Shown here in pieces: positions 1 to 8,860 of a DNA stretch of 64,000 nt; position 1 is the first letter of the stretch, and every line of letters begins with the position of its first letter. Location: NCBI RefSeq assembly GCF_002960445.1, contig NZ_POJD01000110.1, positions 102,914-166,913 on the forward strand, given 5' to 3'. Source of the stretch: Streptococcus suis. Its GTDB lineage: Bacteria > Bacillota > Bacilli > Lactobacillales > Streptococcaceae. The position numbers were made by a program, and so were the translations under genes. The notes under the pieces are model-generated. The model saw nothing but the letters and a program-made list of their open reading frames with translations. It did not search any database and was not told the origin of the DNA.

Positions 1-903
1 GATTTCTGATTCAGTAAATGTACCGCGAGCCAAGTCACGTTCTGCGTAGATATCAAGTACGATTGGCACACGACCAAGAGAAGTTGCCGCACCGTTGATA
101 ACACGGCAGACTGCCATGAAGGCGATGTTTGTCCATTGGATAGCTTCTTTTGTGTTCATCGCAGGTTTGCGAACATCAACACCGTACAAGTCACCCAAGC
201 GAACAACTTGTTGCAAGGCTTGGTACTGCATGTTGATTTCTTCGCGAAGACGGATTGACTCTTCGTCGATTTCAGTGATGGCATTCCAGTCAGCTACTTT
301 TTCTTCCATCAAGTAGTCAGCTCCGTAAAGGGCCAAACGAGCATACATACCGATGATACGGCCACGTGAGTAAGCATCTGGAAGACCAGAAACGTGGTGT
401 GAGTGGCGAGCACGGCGGATGTCAGCTGTGTAGGCACGGAAGATACCGTCGTTTACAGTTGTAGCGTGTTTTGTATAGATTTCATGGATAAGTGGGTCTG
501 GAGTATAGCCGTTTTCGATAAGCGTTGTTTCAGCCATACGGATACCACCACGTGGCATGAAGTTGAGTTTGAAGAGCTCATCGTTTTGGATACCGAAAAT
601 CAGCTCGTTGTCTTTATCAATGAAACCAGCTGGGATGTCAGCAATAGAGGTCGCACGATCCACGTCCATTGGGAAGCGTGTGTCTTCGTAGCCAGCTTTT
701 GTTTCTTCGATGATTTTCTTGATGTGAAGCGAACGCTCAGTTGGTCCTGCAAGGAAACTTTCATCTCCATCATAAGGAGTGTAGTTAGCTTGTACAAAGC
801 GGGTAATACTAGCCTTTTCTTGCCAGTCTACACCTTTGAAGCCTTCCCAGGCTTGAGCGAAAATGTCTTCAGTAACATTTTTAGTTTTCACTTTTGTTGA
901 CAT
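1..903 (-). CDS. pflB: Formate acetyltransferase (pyruvate formate-lyase), 5' part only
   Basis: The enzyme converts pyruvate and CoA to acetyl-CoA and formate under anaerobic conditions in the cytoplasm. The first 301 codons are present; the rest runs off the left edge, so the catalytic Cys pair and the C-terminal glycyl-radical site are outside the window. The reading begins [19 protein letters not shown], and the segments [19 protein letters not shown] and [19 protein letters not shown] are typical of PFL. The start is ATG at 901-903 with a GGAGAA ribosome site just upstream. It works with the formate channel (44311-45117) and adhE (52280) in mixed-acid fermentation. Family assignment is secure. 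Confidence 0.96.
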   Translation of the reverse strand, partial: MSTKVKTKNVTEDIFAQAWEGFKGVDWQEKASITRFVQANYTPYDGDESFLAGPTERSLHIKKIIEETKAGYEDTRFPMDVDRATSIADIPAGFIDKDNELIFGIQNDELFKLNFMPRGGIRMAETTLIENGYTPDPLIHEIYTKHATTVNDGIFRAYTADIRRARHSHHVSGLPDAYSRGRIIGMYARLALYGADYLMEEKVADWNAITEIDEESIRLREEINMQYQALQQVVRLGDLYGVDVRKPAMNTKEAIQWTNIAFMAVCRVINGAATSLGRVPIVLDIYAERDLARGTFTESEI

Positions 904-944
904 GAGGGTTCTCCTTTGAGATAGTTTTGTTTTTCACATATTTT

Positions 945-973
945 AGTATATCATATGTAAGCACTTTCCACAA
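945..973 (-). promoter_or_regulatory. pflB promoter
   Basis: On the minus strand TTGTGG (968-973) and TATACT (945-950) are separated by exactly 17 bp, giving a good sigma-A promoter about 40 bp before the pflB start. No convincing full Rex or cre site was seen beside it. Confidence 0.65.
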
Positions 974-1151
974 GATAAAAATAGTTGAAAACATACTGAA
1001 ATAATTTTCATTTTATATGTAAAAAAGTAGAAAAGATAAAATTGCTTTTCATAGCTCAAACTTGAACGAAGGGAGACGCTTATTTTCGAGGCGTGAAAGA
1101 TTTGCAAAAATAATGTATAATGTGTTACATACAAAAGCAGAAAGGAGCACC

Positions 1152-2246
1152 ATGTTAATTTTTCCCCTAATCAATGATTTATCTCGAAAAATTATTCATG
1201 TAGACATGGATGCGTTTTTTGCTGCTATAGAGGTCAGGGATAATCCTGCTTTGAAAGGGAAGCCAGTTATTATTGGTGCAGATCCGCGACTGTCTGGCGG
1301 TCGTGGAGTGGTATCTACCTGTAGTTATGAGGCGCGTGCCTTTGGCATTCATTCGGCCATGTCCTCCAAGGAGGCCTATGAACGCTGTCCGCAAGCCGTC
1401 TTCATTTCTGGAAATTATGAAAAATACCAGGAAGTGGGGCGACAGGTCAGGGAGATTTTTCACCGCTATACCGACTTGGTGGAACCCATGTCCATTGACG
1501 AGGCCTATCTGGATGTGACAGAAAACAAGCTGGGTTTAAGCTCGGCAGTCAAAATTGCCAAACTCATCCAATACGACATCTGGAATGAACTGCATCTGAC
1601 AGCTTCTGCAGGGGTTTCCTACAATAAATTCCTGGCTAAAATTGCCTCGGATATGGAAAAACCGCATGGTCTGACCCTGATTTTGCCAGAGGATGCTGTT
1701 GGAGTACTAGCCTCTTTGCCTGTTGAAAAATTTCACGGGGTTGGTAAGAAGACGGTCGAACGACTGCATGAGATGGGAGTTTCTACTGGTCAGGATTTGT
1801 TAGATGTGCCAGAAATGGTCTTGATCGACCGTTTTGGTCGCTTTGGTTATGATTTGTATCGGAAGGCTAGAGGCATTTCGAATAGTCCCGTCAAAACCAA
1901 TCGGGTACGAAAGTCTATCGGTAAGGAAAGAACCTACCGCAAGCTCCTTTATCGAGATGAAGATGTCTTGAAAGAGCTAGTCAGCCTCTGTCAACGAGTG
2001 GCCGCCAGCTTGGAGCGAAATGAGAAACAAGGGCGAACCATTGTTCTGAAAATCCGCTATGGAGATTTTTCAACCCTGACCAAGCGACATAGTTTGGGAG
2101 AAGCGACCAATCAAGCTCAAGTAATAGAGAAAGAAATCCGTCAGCTTTTTGAAGAAGTTGGACAGGCTGAGAAAGGTGTCCGCTTGCTGGGAGTGACCGT
2201 TACAAATTTTGTGGAAGGAGAAAGTAGAATTGCAAATTTCGAGTAG
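1152..2246 (+). CDS. dinB: DNA polymerase IV (Y-family translesion polymerase)
   Basis: An error-prone DNA polymerase that copies past damaged bases. The N-terminus contains [19 protein letters not shown] with the first catalytic Asp residues, and [11 protein letters not shown] carries the second acidic cluster (S-[IV]-D-E). [20 protein letters not shown] is the family fingerprint, and the little-finger domain follows after about residue 240. ATG at 1152 is chosen over an upstream in-frame ATG at 1062 because AAAGGAG lies at 1141-1147 and because the domain begins right after it. That gives 364 aa, normal for DinB. The last bases overlap the next gene (Rrf2), which suggests joint transcription. 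Confidence 0.95.
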   Translation: MLIFPLINDLSRKIIHVDMDAFFAAIEVRDNPALKGKPVIIGADPRLSGGRGVVSTCSYEARAFGIHSAMSSKEAYERCPQAVFISGNYEKYQEVGRQVREIFHRYTDLVEPMSIDEAYLDVTENKLGLSSAVKIAKLIQYDIWNELHLTASAGVSYNKFLAKIASDMEKPHGLTLILPEDAVGVLASLPVEKFHGVGKKTVERLHEMGVSTGQDLLDVPEMVLIDRFGRFGYDLYRKARGISNSPVKTNRVRKSIGKERTYRKLLYRDEDVLKELVSLCQRVAASLERNEKQGRTIVLKIRYGDFSTLTKRHSLGEATNQAQVIEKEIRQLFEEVGQAEKGVRLLGVTVTNFVEGESRIANFE

Positions 2247-2649
2247 ATTTACCATTGCTAGTCATATCTTGGTCTTGCTAGCCTTGGAGGGAGAAAAGGA
2301 AAAACAGACCAGTACCAGCATTGCAGGCAGTGTAGGGGTTAATCCAGTCATCATCCGCAATATTCTGTCCCAGTTGAAAGAGGCAGGTTTGGTTCAGGTG
2401 GCGCGCGGTGTAGGTGGCGCACGTTTGGCCCAAGCTCCAGACAAAATTACCCTCCTCCATATTTATCAGGCTGTAGAGTTATTTGGAGAAAAAGGGAAAC
2501 TTTTTGGCTTTCATGAACAACCCAATCCAGCCTGTCAGGTCGGCCGCTCTATCCATCCTCTGCTAGATAGCCGTTTGGAAAATGCCCAGTCGGCTCTGGA
2601 AAAAGAGTTGGGACAAACAACAATTGCTGATTTATTGGCAGAATTATAG
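2230..2649 (+). CDS. Rrf2-family transcriptional regulator
   Basis: A small winged-helix DNA-binding regulator of 139 aa. The sequence [18 protein letters not shown] followed by [20 protein letters not shown] and [15 protein letters not shown] is the standard Rrf2 helix-turn-helix and wing. Only one Cys is visible in the C-terminal part (NPACQVGRS, about residue 102), so the three-Cys iron-sulfur set of NsrR/IscR is absent and a cluster-free sensor is likely (inference). The best start is TTG at 2230, preceded by GGAAGGAG at 2213-2220; it overlaps the dinB stop by 17 bp. The divergently untouched next gene (2777) carries two palindromes in its promoter that are the probable target. Confidence 0.88.
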   Translation: MQISSRFTIASHILVLLALEGEKEKQTSTSIAGSVGVNPVIIRNILSQLKEAGLVQVARGVGGARLAQAPDKITLLHIYQAVELFGEKGKLFGFHEQPNPACQVGRSIHPLLDSRLENAQSALEKELGQTTIADLLAEL

Positions 2650-2690
2650 GTATTCAATCATCCTCGTGGTGATTTTTTTAAACTTTTTAG

Positions 2691-2754
2691 TTGTAATATT
2701 TGACATTACAACGAACATAGTATAAACTAAGCATTGTAAACAAAAACATTACAA
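2691..2754 (+). promoter_or_regulatory. Promoter of the NAD(P)-binding gene with two palindromic operators
   Basis: Two similar inverted repeats are seen: TTGTAAT/ATTACAA at 2691-2711 (7-bp arms, 7-bp gap) and TTGTAA/TTACAA at 2734-2754 (6-bp arms, 9-bp gap). The first covers a TTGACA -35 box (2700-2705); TATAAA follows at 2721 with a short 15-bp spacer. The layout fits repression by the adjacent Rrf2 protein (inference). Confidence 0.65.
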
Positions 2755-2776
2755 GAAAGCAAGTGAGGTAAACAAT

Positions 2777-3406
2777 ATGAAAATCGCCATTATCGCAGCA
2801 AACGGTAAAGCAGGTCAAGCCATTGCCAAAGAAGCAGTAGAACGTGGTCATCAGGTGACGGCTATTGTCCGCTCTGAAAACAAGAGCGCAGCCCAGGAAG
2901 TAATCCAAAAAGATGCTTTTGCACTTAGCAAGGAAGACTTTGCAGATTTTGATGTGGTTGTCAACGCCTTTGGTGCTTGGACACCAGAAACGCTACCAGA
3001 TCACAGCCGTCTAGCAAGCCATTTGACAGACTTGCTTGCAGGGACATCCACTCGCCTCTTGATTGTCGGTGGTGCAGGTAGCCTCTACCTAGACCAGAGC
3101 CAGACAAGCATGCTCAAGGATGCCCCAGACTTCCCAGCGGACTACCTACCAGTCGCAGAGGCTATGGGCGCAGGTCTTGACATCTACCGTCAGGCGACAG
3201 CGGTCAACTGGACCTATATCAGCCCAGCAGCTGATTTTGATGCAGAAGGTCAAAAAGCAGGTGCTTATACCCTTGCTGGCGAGGTTTTCCAGGTCAATGG
3301 TCAAGGTGAAAGTTATATTAGCTATGTAGACTATGCAGTGGCCTTAGTAGATATTGCCGAAAAAGGTGGCTACCAGCAAGAACGCATTTCGGTTTTTGCA
3401 TCGTAA
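2777..3406 (+). CDS. NAD(P)-binding Rossmann-fold protein, Rrf2-linked NADH-flavin reductase type
   Basis: A 209-aa atypical short-chain dehydrogenase/NmrA-like protein. The N-terminal strand-loop-helix KIAIIAANGKAGQAIAKEA is the dinucleotide-binding turn, and VVVNAFGAWTPE plus LLIVGGAGSLYLD are later Rossmann strands. Families of this type are repeatedly found next to Rrf2 regulators and are annotated as Rrf2-linked NADH-flavin reductases; the substrate is unknown. ATG at 2777 follows AAGTGAGGT. A factor-independent terminator follows at 3415-3450, so this is a one-gene unit controlled by the upstream operators. The role is probably a redox or electrophile stress response (inference). Confidence 0.8.
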   Translation: MKIAIIAANGKAGQAIAKEAVERGHQVTAIVRSENKSAAQEVIQKDAFALSKEDFADFDVVVNAFGAWTPETLPDHSRLASHLTDLLAGTSTRLLIVGGAGSLYLDQSQTSMLKDAPDFPADYLPVAEAMGAGLDIYRQATAVNWTYISPAADFDAEGQKAGAYTLAGEVFQVNGQGESYISYVDYAVALVDIAEKGGYQQERISVFAS

Positions 3407-3414
3407 AATAGTAG

Positions 3415-3450
3415 AAAAGATAGTTCCCATCGAGGAATTATCTTTTTTAT
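3415..3450 (+). terminator. Terminator after the Rossmann-fold gene
   Basis: Stem GATAGTTCC (3419-3427) pairs with GGAATTATC (3434-3442) including one G-T pair, followed by TTTTTT. Confidence 0.75.
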
Positions 3451-3500
3451 TTTTGTTCTATATAGTATAATAATATGTATAAAACAAAAAGGAGTTCCCT

Positions 3501-4421
3501 ATGATTCACTTGATTTGTCCCAATCCAGCCCTAGACCGTACGCTTCTTGTGGAGAAGATAGAAAAAAACATTCCCCTACGTCCGTCAGAAGTCAGAGATT
3601 ATCCAGGAGGTAAGAGTTTCAACGTAGCCTATGCCCTTCGAGAAAATGGTGTGACAGACTACACGATCCATACCATTTTAGGTGGGCAGATCGGTCGCTA
3701 TATTCAAGACCTTAATGTCCAAAAGGGAAATCAACTGCAGGTCGTTGAAAATGACCAGAACACAAGAACCTGCAATATTTACGTGGAAACCAGCACAGGC
3801 GATGTCGTTCTTTTCTATGAAAAAGGCTTTGAACTGACAGAGGACCTGCTTGACCAATTTACCCAGCAGATAGCAAATAGCCTAGAAGCTGGCGATATCC
3901 TAGTCTTCTCAGGCAGTCTCATGAAGGGCATGCCGGATGATTATATTCAGCGATTTATTGAAAAATACCCAGAGGTCTTGACCATTGTGGATACCAGTGG
4001 ACCAGCCTTACAAGCTGCCTATCAAGCTCGTCCAGCCCTGATCAAAATCAATAATGAGGAGCTCAAGGACATCTATCCAGAGCTGGATGAAGAAAGTCCA
4101 GAGGATATTTTGAGGATACTAAAAGAAGTCACTCCTCATGAGAATATCATCATTACCATGGGTGGAAAGGGCAGTTTGGCAAAGATCGGTCAGCGTTTCT
4201 TCCGTATCCAGTCGCCTAAAAAAGAAACACGCAATCCCATTGCGGCAGGAGATTTCTACCTAGGCTTGCTAGTTAAGGGTATCAGCCAAGGGCAAGAGCC
4301 TGAGATTTTCTTGAAAGAGGCAGCAGCCTTTGCGACTGCCAACTGCCTTAACTACTTCCCAGAAGTCGAAGCAGAGCAATTTGCAGAGATAGCGGGTAAA
4401 GTTGTTCTAGAAGAGGTGTAA
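3501..4421 (+). CDS. PfkB-family hexose kinase (1-phosphofructokinase/tagatose-6-phosphate kinase type)
   Basis: A cytoplasmic ATP-dependent sugar-phosphate kinase of the ribokinase/PfkB fold, 306 aa, the usual length. CPNPALDRTLLVE at the N-terminus and YPGGKSFNVAYAL are PfkB signature 1 features. The C-terminal motif, IAAGDFYLGLLVKG, has the catalytic Asp of the GAGD region, but the usual first Gly of GAGD is Ala (AAGD). ATG at 3501 follows AAAGGAG at 3488-3494. It stands alone between two terminators, with no PTS or lac/fru genes beside it, so the exact substrate (fructose-1-phosphate, tagatose-6-phosphate or other) cannot be stated. Confidence 0.82.
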   Translation: MIHLICPNPALDRTLLVEKIEKNIPLRPSEVRDYPGGKSFNVAYALRENGVTDYTIHTILGGQIGRYIQDLNVQKGNQLQVVENDQNTRTCNIYVETSTGDVVLFYEKGFELTEDLLDQFTQQIANSLEAGDILVFSGSLMKGMPDDYIQRFIEKYPEVLTIVDTSGPALQAAYQARPALIKINNEELKDIYPELDEESPEDILRILKEVTPHENIIITMGGKGSLAKIGQRFFRIQSPKKETRNPIAAGDFYLGLLVKGISQGQEPEIFLKEAAAFATANCLNYFPEVEAEQFAEIAGKVVLEEV

Positions 4422-4500
4422 TACATATTCATCTATCAGCATTTATTTTTTGATATTTTTCAAAAACGATGCTTTTAGTGAGTTTTGGTGTGATAATGCA

Positions 4501-4535
4501 AAAAAGCAAATAGCAACTCGTGCTATTTGCTTTTT
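4501..4535. terminator. Bidirectional terminator
   Basis: A perfect 15-bp stem, AAAAAGCAAATAGCA (4501-4515) with TGCTATTTGCTTTTT (4521-4535), has a 5-nt loop and runs of A and T on either side. It serves the converging kinase and lipoprotein genes. Confidence 0.9.
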
Positions 4536-4557
4536 AATAAGTGCTAGATACAATATG

Positions 4558-5271
4558 TTACTCTACCTTATCCAAGGTTACATGTACATGAGGTTCTGAT
4601 ACCAGGTCGTACACGGCTTCTACAGATGGGTCAAAAGGATTTCCCCACATAATGACCTTGTATTGTCCGTCCTCTAGGATAAAACCTGGTGCAATCCGTC
4701 CGCCGAGGCCAGTTACTCCTGGTAGAAGGGCAGAACCTTCGCCATCAACTCCACGGATTAGGTAGTGGTTTGGAGCATATTCGACTAGGTCTGTAATTTG
4801 AGCTGTGTAGGTCTGGATGAGGTGTTCTCCTTCCTCATCTTCACTAAGTCGAAAATCTTCATAAGTAGTAAAGGTGCCGTCTGCGCTGATAGTTACTTCA
4901 ACATTGCGCGCTTGCTGGCTACTTCCTTGCCATTTTCCAACTAGGTCGTCGGGGATATTAGTGGCTGGCAAAGTTAGTAGCTGAGTGTGAGTTGTTTCGG
5001 TACTTAGGACACTTTCTTGGGCTTGAGAGCTTTGGCTGTCTTGATTTTCCTGACTTCCCTCAGTTTGTTGGCTTGTATCTGTCGAAGAGCTGGTTTCACT
5101 TGTTTTTTCCACAGAGCTAGAACTGTTAGCAGTGCTTGTCTGTTTGGTACTTGCTTGGGTCGTTTTACTAGTGGTTGCTTCTGTCTGGCTTTCTTGTTTT
5201 TTTGCTGAACAAGCTGTCAATAGACAGGTTACAGAGAGCAACAATACTGAGTAGTTGAATATCTTTTTCAT
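4558..5271 (-). CDS. Putative lipoprotein with Ser/Thr/Gln-rich linker and DUF6287-like domain
   Basis: A 237-aa secreted lipoprotein. The N-terminus MKKIFNYSVLLLSVTCLL is a signal peptide ending in the lipobox LTAC (Cys at residue 21). Residues about 25-105 are a low-complexity Ser/Thr/Gln/Glu linker. The remaining domain begins TNIPDDLVGKWQGSS and has the pattern of lipoprotein domains in which a strand with 'GKW' is followed by 'ADGTFTTYEDF'. This resembles DUF6287 of streptococcal lipoproteins (recalled, moderate certainty). The start ATG follows GGAGGT. Function unknown; anchored to the outer face of the membrane. Confidence 0.8.
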   Translation of the reverse strand: MKKIFNYSVLLLSVTCLLTACSAKKQESQTEATTSKTTQASTKQTSTANSSSSVEKTSETSSSTDTSQQTEGSQENQDSQSSQAQESVLSTETTHTQLLTLPATNIPDDLVGKWQGSSQQARNVEVTISADGTFTTYEDFRLSEDEEGEHLIQTYTAQITDLVEYAPNHYLIRGVDGEGSALLPGVTGLGGRIAPGFILEDGQYKVIMWGNPFDPSVEAVYDLVSEPHVHVTLDKVE

Positions 5272-5376
5272 TTGTTCTTACCTCCGCTTATAAACAGAGT
5301 ATAACAAATAAAAACAAGCTTGTCAACACAAAGTTGTAATATTTGTAACATTTTTGTAATAAAAGAAATATTTTTG

Positions 5377-7869
5377 TTACTTATTCTTGAAAAATTCCTC
5401 TATATCTGCCTCTTGGATGCCAATCATGGGGTCGATGGTTAGTAGGTTGTCTACAGTCAAAATGTATTCTCTGGGTTGGGCACTTGTTTTTTCTGGCTGG
5501 TCTTGTTCAAGAAGGGAGAGTTGTTGGCTGTTTTCTTTGACTACTTTAACCTGTTCTTTCCTGTCTGGCTGAGTAGGTAGCTGGGTTTGCGTGGTTTCAG
5601 TTGTTTTGCTTTGGTCTTTTTCAGTCAAAGCTTCCTTGCTGTCCTGCTCTGCCATTTCTCCTTGGAAACGTGGGACCAGATAGGTTTTTCGGACGGTGCC
5701 GGCATTTTTGACGGCGTAGTCGAAGGCGGAAATTTCGCCTAGGAGGATGAGCTTACTCTTGGAGCGGGTGATGGCTGTGTAGACCAGATTGCGCTGGAGC
5801 ATGCGGTGGCTGGTGCGGGTGATGGGAAGGATAACGACCTGAAACTCACTACCTTGGGACTTGTGGATGGACATGGCATAGGCCAGGGTAATCTTGTACC
5901 ATTCGTTTCGAGGATAGGTGACCTCGCTGCCGTCGAAGTTGATGGTAAGCTCGTCCTGCTTGGAGTCGGTATACTTGGCAGGTAGGAGGTCGGTGATGTA
6001 GCCCAAGTCGCCATTGAAGACATTGGCTTCGGCGTCGTTAACTAGATGAATGACTCGGTCGCCTTGGCGGAAGGCTTGCTCATTATGGAGGAATTCTAGC
6101 TCTCCCTCTTCCAGTGGGTTGAGCAGGGCCTGGGTCATGGTGTTGAGTTGGTCAATACCTGCAGCACCTCGGTACATGGGAGCGAGGATTTGTACTTCGT
6201 TTGCAGGAATGCCCGACTTGATGGCTGCGCCGACAATGCGCTCAATCAGGGCTGGAATTTGTTCATTCTGGGATTCAAAATAGGAGCGGTCTGCCTTTTT
6301 TTCACGGAAATCGCTAGGTAGAGCCCCCTGTCGAATTTGGCTGGCAAGTGTGACGATGGTCGAATCGTCTGATTGGCGGTAAATACGTTCTAGAGTAATG
6401 CTCGGAAGCTTGTCAATTTTTAAGAGGTCAGCTAGGACTTGACCGGGGCTGACAGAGGGCAATTGCTCGGCATCGCCGACAATGAGAACTTGGGTCTGGG
6501 ATGAAATGTTCTGGAAGAGCTGGTTGGCCAACCAAGTGTCGACCATAGAAAATTCGTCTACGATGATGAAGTCAGCTTCGAGGTAATCATCTCGGTAGGA
6601 TTCTTCCTGTCCTTCAACAAGCCCCAGATGGCGGTGAATGGTGGCAGAAGGTAGACCTGTCAATTCATTCATCCGTCTGGCTGCTCGTCCAGTTGGAGCT
6701 GCGAGAAGGACTGGGCATTCTTGCCGATTGCGAGTCAAGTCAATCTTATGTAAGATGGCATAGACCGCGATAATACCGTTGATAACCGTTGTTTTTCCAG
6801 TCCCTGGTCCGCCTGTCAGAATGAAAAGCGGATTGGTAATGGCTTGGACGATGGCTTCTTTTTGAATATCGTCATAGGTCAAAGAGGACATACTTTCCAG
6901 CTCTGCTATGGCAGCCTCAACGTCTGCGCGTGGGAAGGGTTTGAAGCCATTTTTTCCCATCAGGCGGGTCAGGTTTTTATGGATACCATGTTCGGCAAAG
7001 TAGAGGCTGTTGTCGAAAATCTTGGTACCTTCTTGTTGAACCTTGCCATCTTCTATCAGCCCGGTCAATTCTTGGGCAACAGCAGCAGGGTCTAGTTCGG
7101 TATGGCGGGATTTTTCCAGCAGTTCAAGGGTAGCTTCTAGTAAATCTCTAGCCTCCACATAGGTATCACCTGTTTCCATAGAGCGATGAATGAGGCTAAA
7201 GAGCATACCAGCTCGGAAACGTTGGGGAGAATCACTGGCAATTCCCAGGTTTTCCGCAATCCTATCGGCAATGGTAAAGCCAAGTCCCTGTACATCTTCG
7301 ACCAGTTGATAGGGATTTTCTTCAATAATTTGGAGTGTTTTTTCCTTGTACTGGTCTTGGATTTGAAAGGCTAGCTTATTAGGAATACCGTACTCAGCTA
7401 GTTTGGCCAGTATCAGCTCCGTTCCATAATTGAGGCGGAGTTTTTCGATAAAGGCCTGCCTATTTTTGCTGGATAGTCCAGAAATTTGGGTCAGTTTTTC
7501 AGGCTCAGCTAAAATTTTGTCGATGGTGTCTTCTCCATAGAGTTCAACAATTTTCTCGGCTGTTTTACGACCAATGCCTTTGAAATGGTCACTAGAAAAA
7601 TACTTGACTAGACCAGCAGAAGTGGGCTTGCTGCGTTCGTAGCGCGTGATTTGCAGCTGCTGACCGTATTTGGGATGGGTGACTAGATTGCCATAAAAGC
7701 GATAATCCTCCCCCTCAATGACATCGGCAATGGTGCCGGTCACAATGATGTCATAATCGTCATAGTCTGCGTCTGTTTCCTCAATTTCGAGGAGCAGGAT
7801 TTTGTAAAAATTACTAGGATTTTCAAAAATGATCCGATCAATAGTACCGGTAAAATAAACTTCGTTCAT
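5377..7869 (-). CDS. recD2: ATP-dependent RecD2-type DNA helicase
   Basis: A superfamily 1B 5'-to-3' DNA helicase of 830 aa. An N-terminal OB-like region and helix-hairpin-helix repeats (about residues 85-200, e.g. FKGIGRKTAEKIVELYG) precede the motor. Walker A GGPGTGKTT lies near residue 351, Walker B is FIIVDEFSMVD, and the C-terminal motif is YTAITRSKSKLILLG. The last 110 or so residues form a charged Gln/Glu/Lys-rich tail. RecD2 acts without RecBC in Gram-positive bacteria, in repair and replication-fork maintenance. The gene lies downstream of lepB and rnhC in the same direction but is separated from them by a 310-bp dispersed repeat. The peptide FQGEMAEQ in the tail also occurs in rnhC (see findings). 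Confidence 0.95.
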   Translation of the reverse strand: MNEVYFTGTIDRIIFENPSNFYKILLLEIEETDADYDDYDIIVTGTIADVIEGEDYRFYGNLVTHPKYGQQLQITRYERSKPTSAGLVKYFSSDHFKGIGRKTAEKIVELYGEDTIDKILAEPEKLTQISGLSSKNRQAFIEKLRLNYGTELILAKLAEYGIPNKLAFQIQDQYKEKTLQIIEENPYQLVEDVQGLGFTIADRIAENLGIASDSPQRFRAGMLFSLIHRSMETGDTYVEARDLLEATLELLEKSRHTELDPAAVAQELTGLIEDGKVQQEGTKIFDNSLYFAEHGIHKNLTRLMGKNGFKPFPRADVEAAIAELESMSSLTYDDIQKEAIVQAITNPLFILTGGPGTGKTTVINGIIAVYAILHKIDLTRNRQECPVLLAAPTGRAARRMNELTGLPSATIHRHLGLVEGQEESYRDDYLEADFIIVDEFSMVDTWLANQLFQNISSQTQVLIVGDAEQLPSVSPGQVLADLLKIDKLPSITLERIYRQSDDSTIVTLASQIRQGALPSDFREKKADRSYFESQNEQIPALIERIVGAAIKSGIPANEVQILAPMYRGAAGIDQLNTMTQALLNPLEEGELEFLHNEQAFRQGDRVIHLVNDAEANVFNGDLGYITDLLPAKYTDSKQDELTINFDGSEVTYPRNEWYKITLAYAMSIHKSQGSEFQVVILPITRTSHRMLQRNLVYTAITRSKSKLILLGEISAFDYAVKNAGTVRKTYLVPRFQGEMAEQDSKEALTEKDQSKTTETTQTQLPTQPDRKEQVKVVKENSQQLSLLEQDQPEKTSAQPREYILTVDNLLTIDPMIGIQEADIEEFFKNK

Positions 7870-7899
7870 AGAGAATATTTCCTAAAATAGTGAAAAAAG

Positions 7900-8210
7900 A
7901 AGAGGCTGGGCAAAAAGCCCTGGCCCACTTCTCAGTGTTCGTGTCAACATCTCAGCGCAGTGGTTGATTGGCAGATTTGTTCGTGTTTTACACTCCAAAT
8001 CTGACCATTACGACTGTTGCGAACAAAGTTCGCTCTATTTCCAACCTCCAACAGTCACTACTCTGACTGTTGGAGCTATGCGGGGGTGGGAGTGCAACAG
8101 TCTGGGAATAGACTGTTTCAGCTCAACAACTGGAAATAAGGACTTGTTGACGAACTCTTTTTTGACCAGTCGAGTTCTTTCCCGCTCCCACTCATCAAGG
8201 CTCTTGACAA
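7900..8210. repeat. Dispersed intergenic repeat, copy A
   Basis: About 310 bp nearly identical over most of its length to 49078-49371, sharing for example the block CAACATCTCAGCGCAGTGG and the block with TGACTGTTGG and GCGGGGGTGGGAG. It holds several short inverted repeats and no credible gene. A shorter relative lies at 20470-20650. It fills the whole lepB-recD2 gap (7870-8236) of what is normally a compact block. Confidence 0.85.
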
Positions 8211-8236
8211 CGGATAGTTCTGATTTTCGAAGAGTA

Positions 8237-8851
8237 TTAATCGACAGTTCCAATTCGATTGAAAGGCCACATGCGGAAGACAACTTCTCCCTTGATACTG
8301 TCGCGTGCGAAAGTTCCTACGCTACGGCTATCTAGTGATACCAGACGGTCATCACCTAAGAGATAGTATTGTCCTTCTGGTACTGTAAGGCTGAAATCAA
8401 CAGAACCATTGGCATCCTGTGTAAAGGCTTGGGCAGTTTGGGCAACGGCTTGGAATTGTTTGTTGTAAGCATATTCTTCTTGCAATTTGTCCTTTTGAAA
8501 GGCTGCTAGGTATTCATCAAGATAGGGTTCATCCACTTCCTGCTCGTTGATATAGAGGACGTCGTTTGCATAGCGAATGGTATCACCCGGCATGCCGACC
8601 ACCCGTTTGACAATGAGTTTTTCCTTACCATCGCTGTCTGTTTCGCTGGCCACGACAATATCAAAACGATCTATGGATGTGGTTTTGAACATAACCAACT
8701 TTTCTTGGTGTTGGAGAGTAGGATCCATAGAATGACCATCAACGGATACAGGGTCCCACAAGAAGTAGCGACTAGCAAAGAGAGCGATCATAAAGAGAAT
8801 GAGGGTCCCCCATTCAGCTAAGAAGGCTATGAAGCCTCGTCTTTTTCCCAT
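8237..8851 (-). CDS. lepB: Signal peptidase I
   Basis: A membrane-bound serine protease that removes signal peptides from exported proteins, 204 aa. One N-terminal membrane segment (about residues 12-32) is followed by the catalytic Ser motif GHSMDPTL and the Lys motif KLIVKRVVGMPGDTI; box E is YYLLGDDRLVSLDSRSVG. These are the S26A family signatures, complete. It starts 9 bp after the end of rnhC, so the two are cotranscribed. An insert of about 50 residues between the Lys box and box E is typical of streptococcal versions. Confidence 0.95.
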   Translation of the reverse strand: MGKRRGFIAFLAEWGTLILFMIALFASRYFLWDPVSVDGHSMDPTLQHQEKLVMFKTTSIDRFDIVVASETDSDGKEKLIVKRVVGMPGDTIRYANDVLYINEQEVDEPYLDEYLAAFQKDKLQEEYAYNKQFQAVAQTAQAFTQDANGSVDFSLTVPEGQYYLLGDDRLVSLDSRSVGTFARDSIKGEVVFRMWPFNRIGTVD

Positions 8852-8860
8852 ATTTATTCC

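Noticed and set aside
403..900. Plus-strand open frame opposite pflB
   Set aside because: Shadow of the highly biased pflB codons; no homology pattern.
7964..8335. Open frame on the plus strand across repeat copy A
   Set aside because: Lies in a dispersed non-coding repeat and runs into lepB antisense; no ribosome site or domain.
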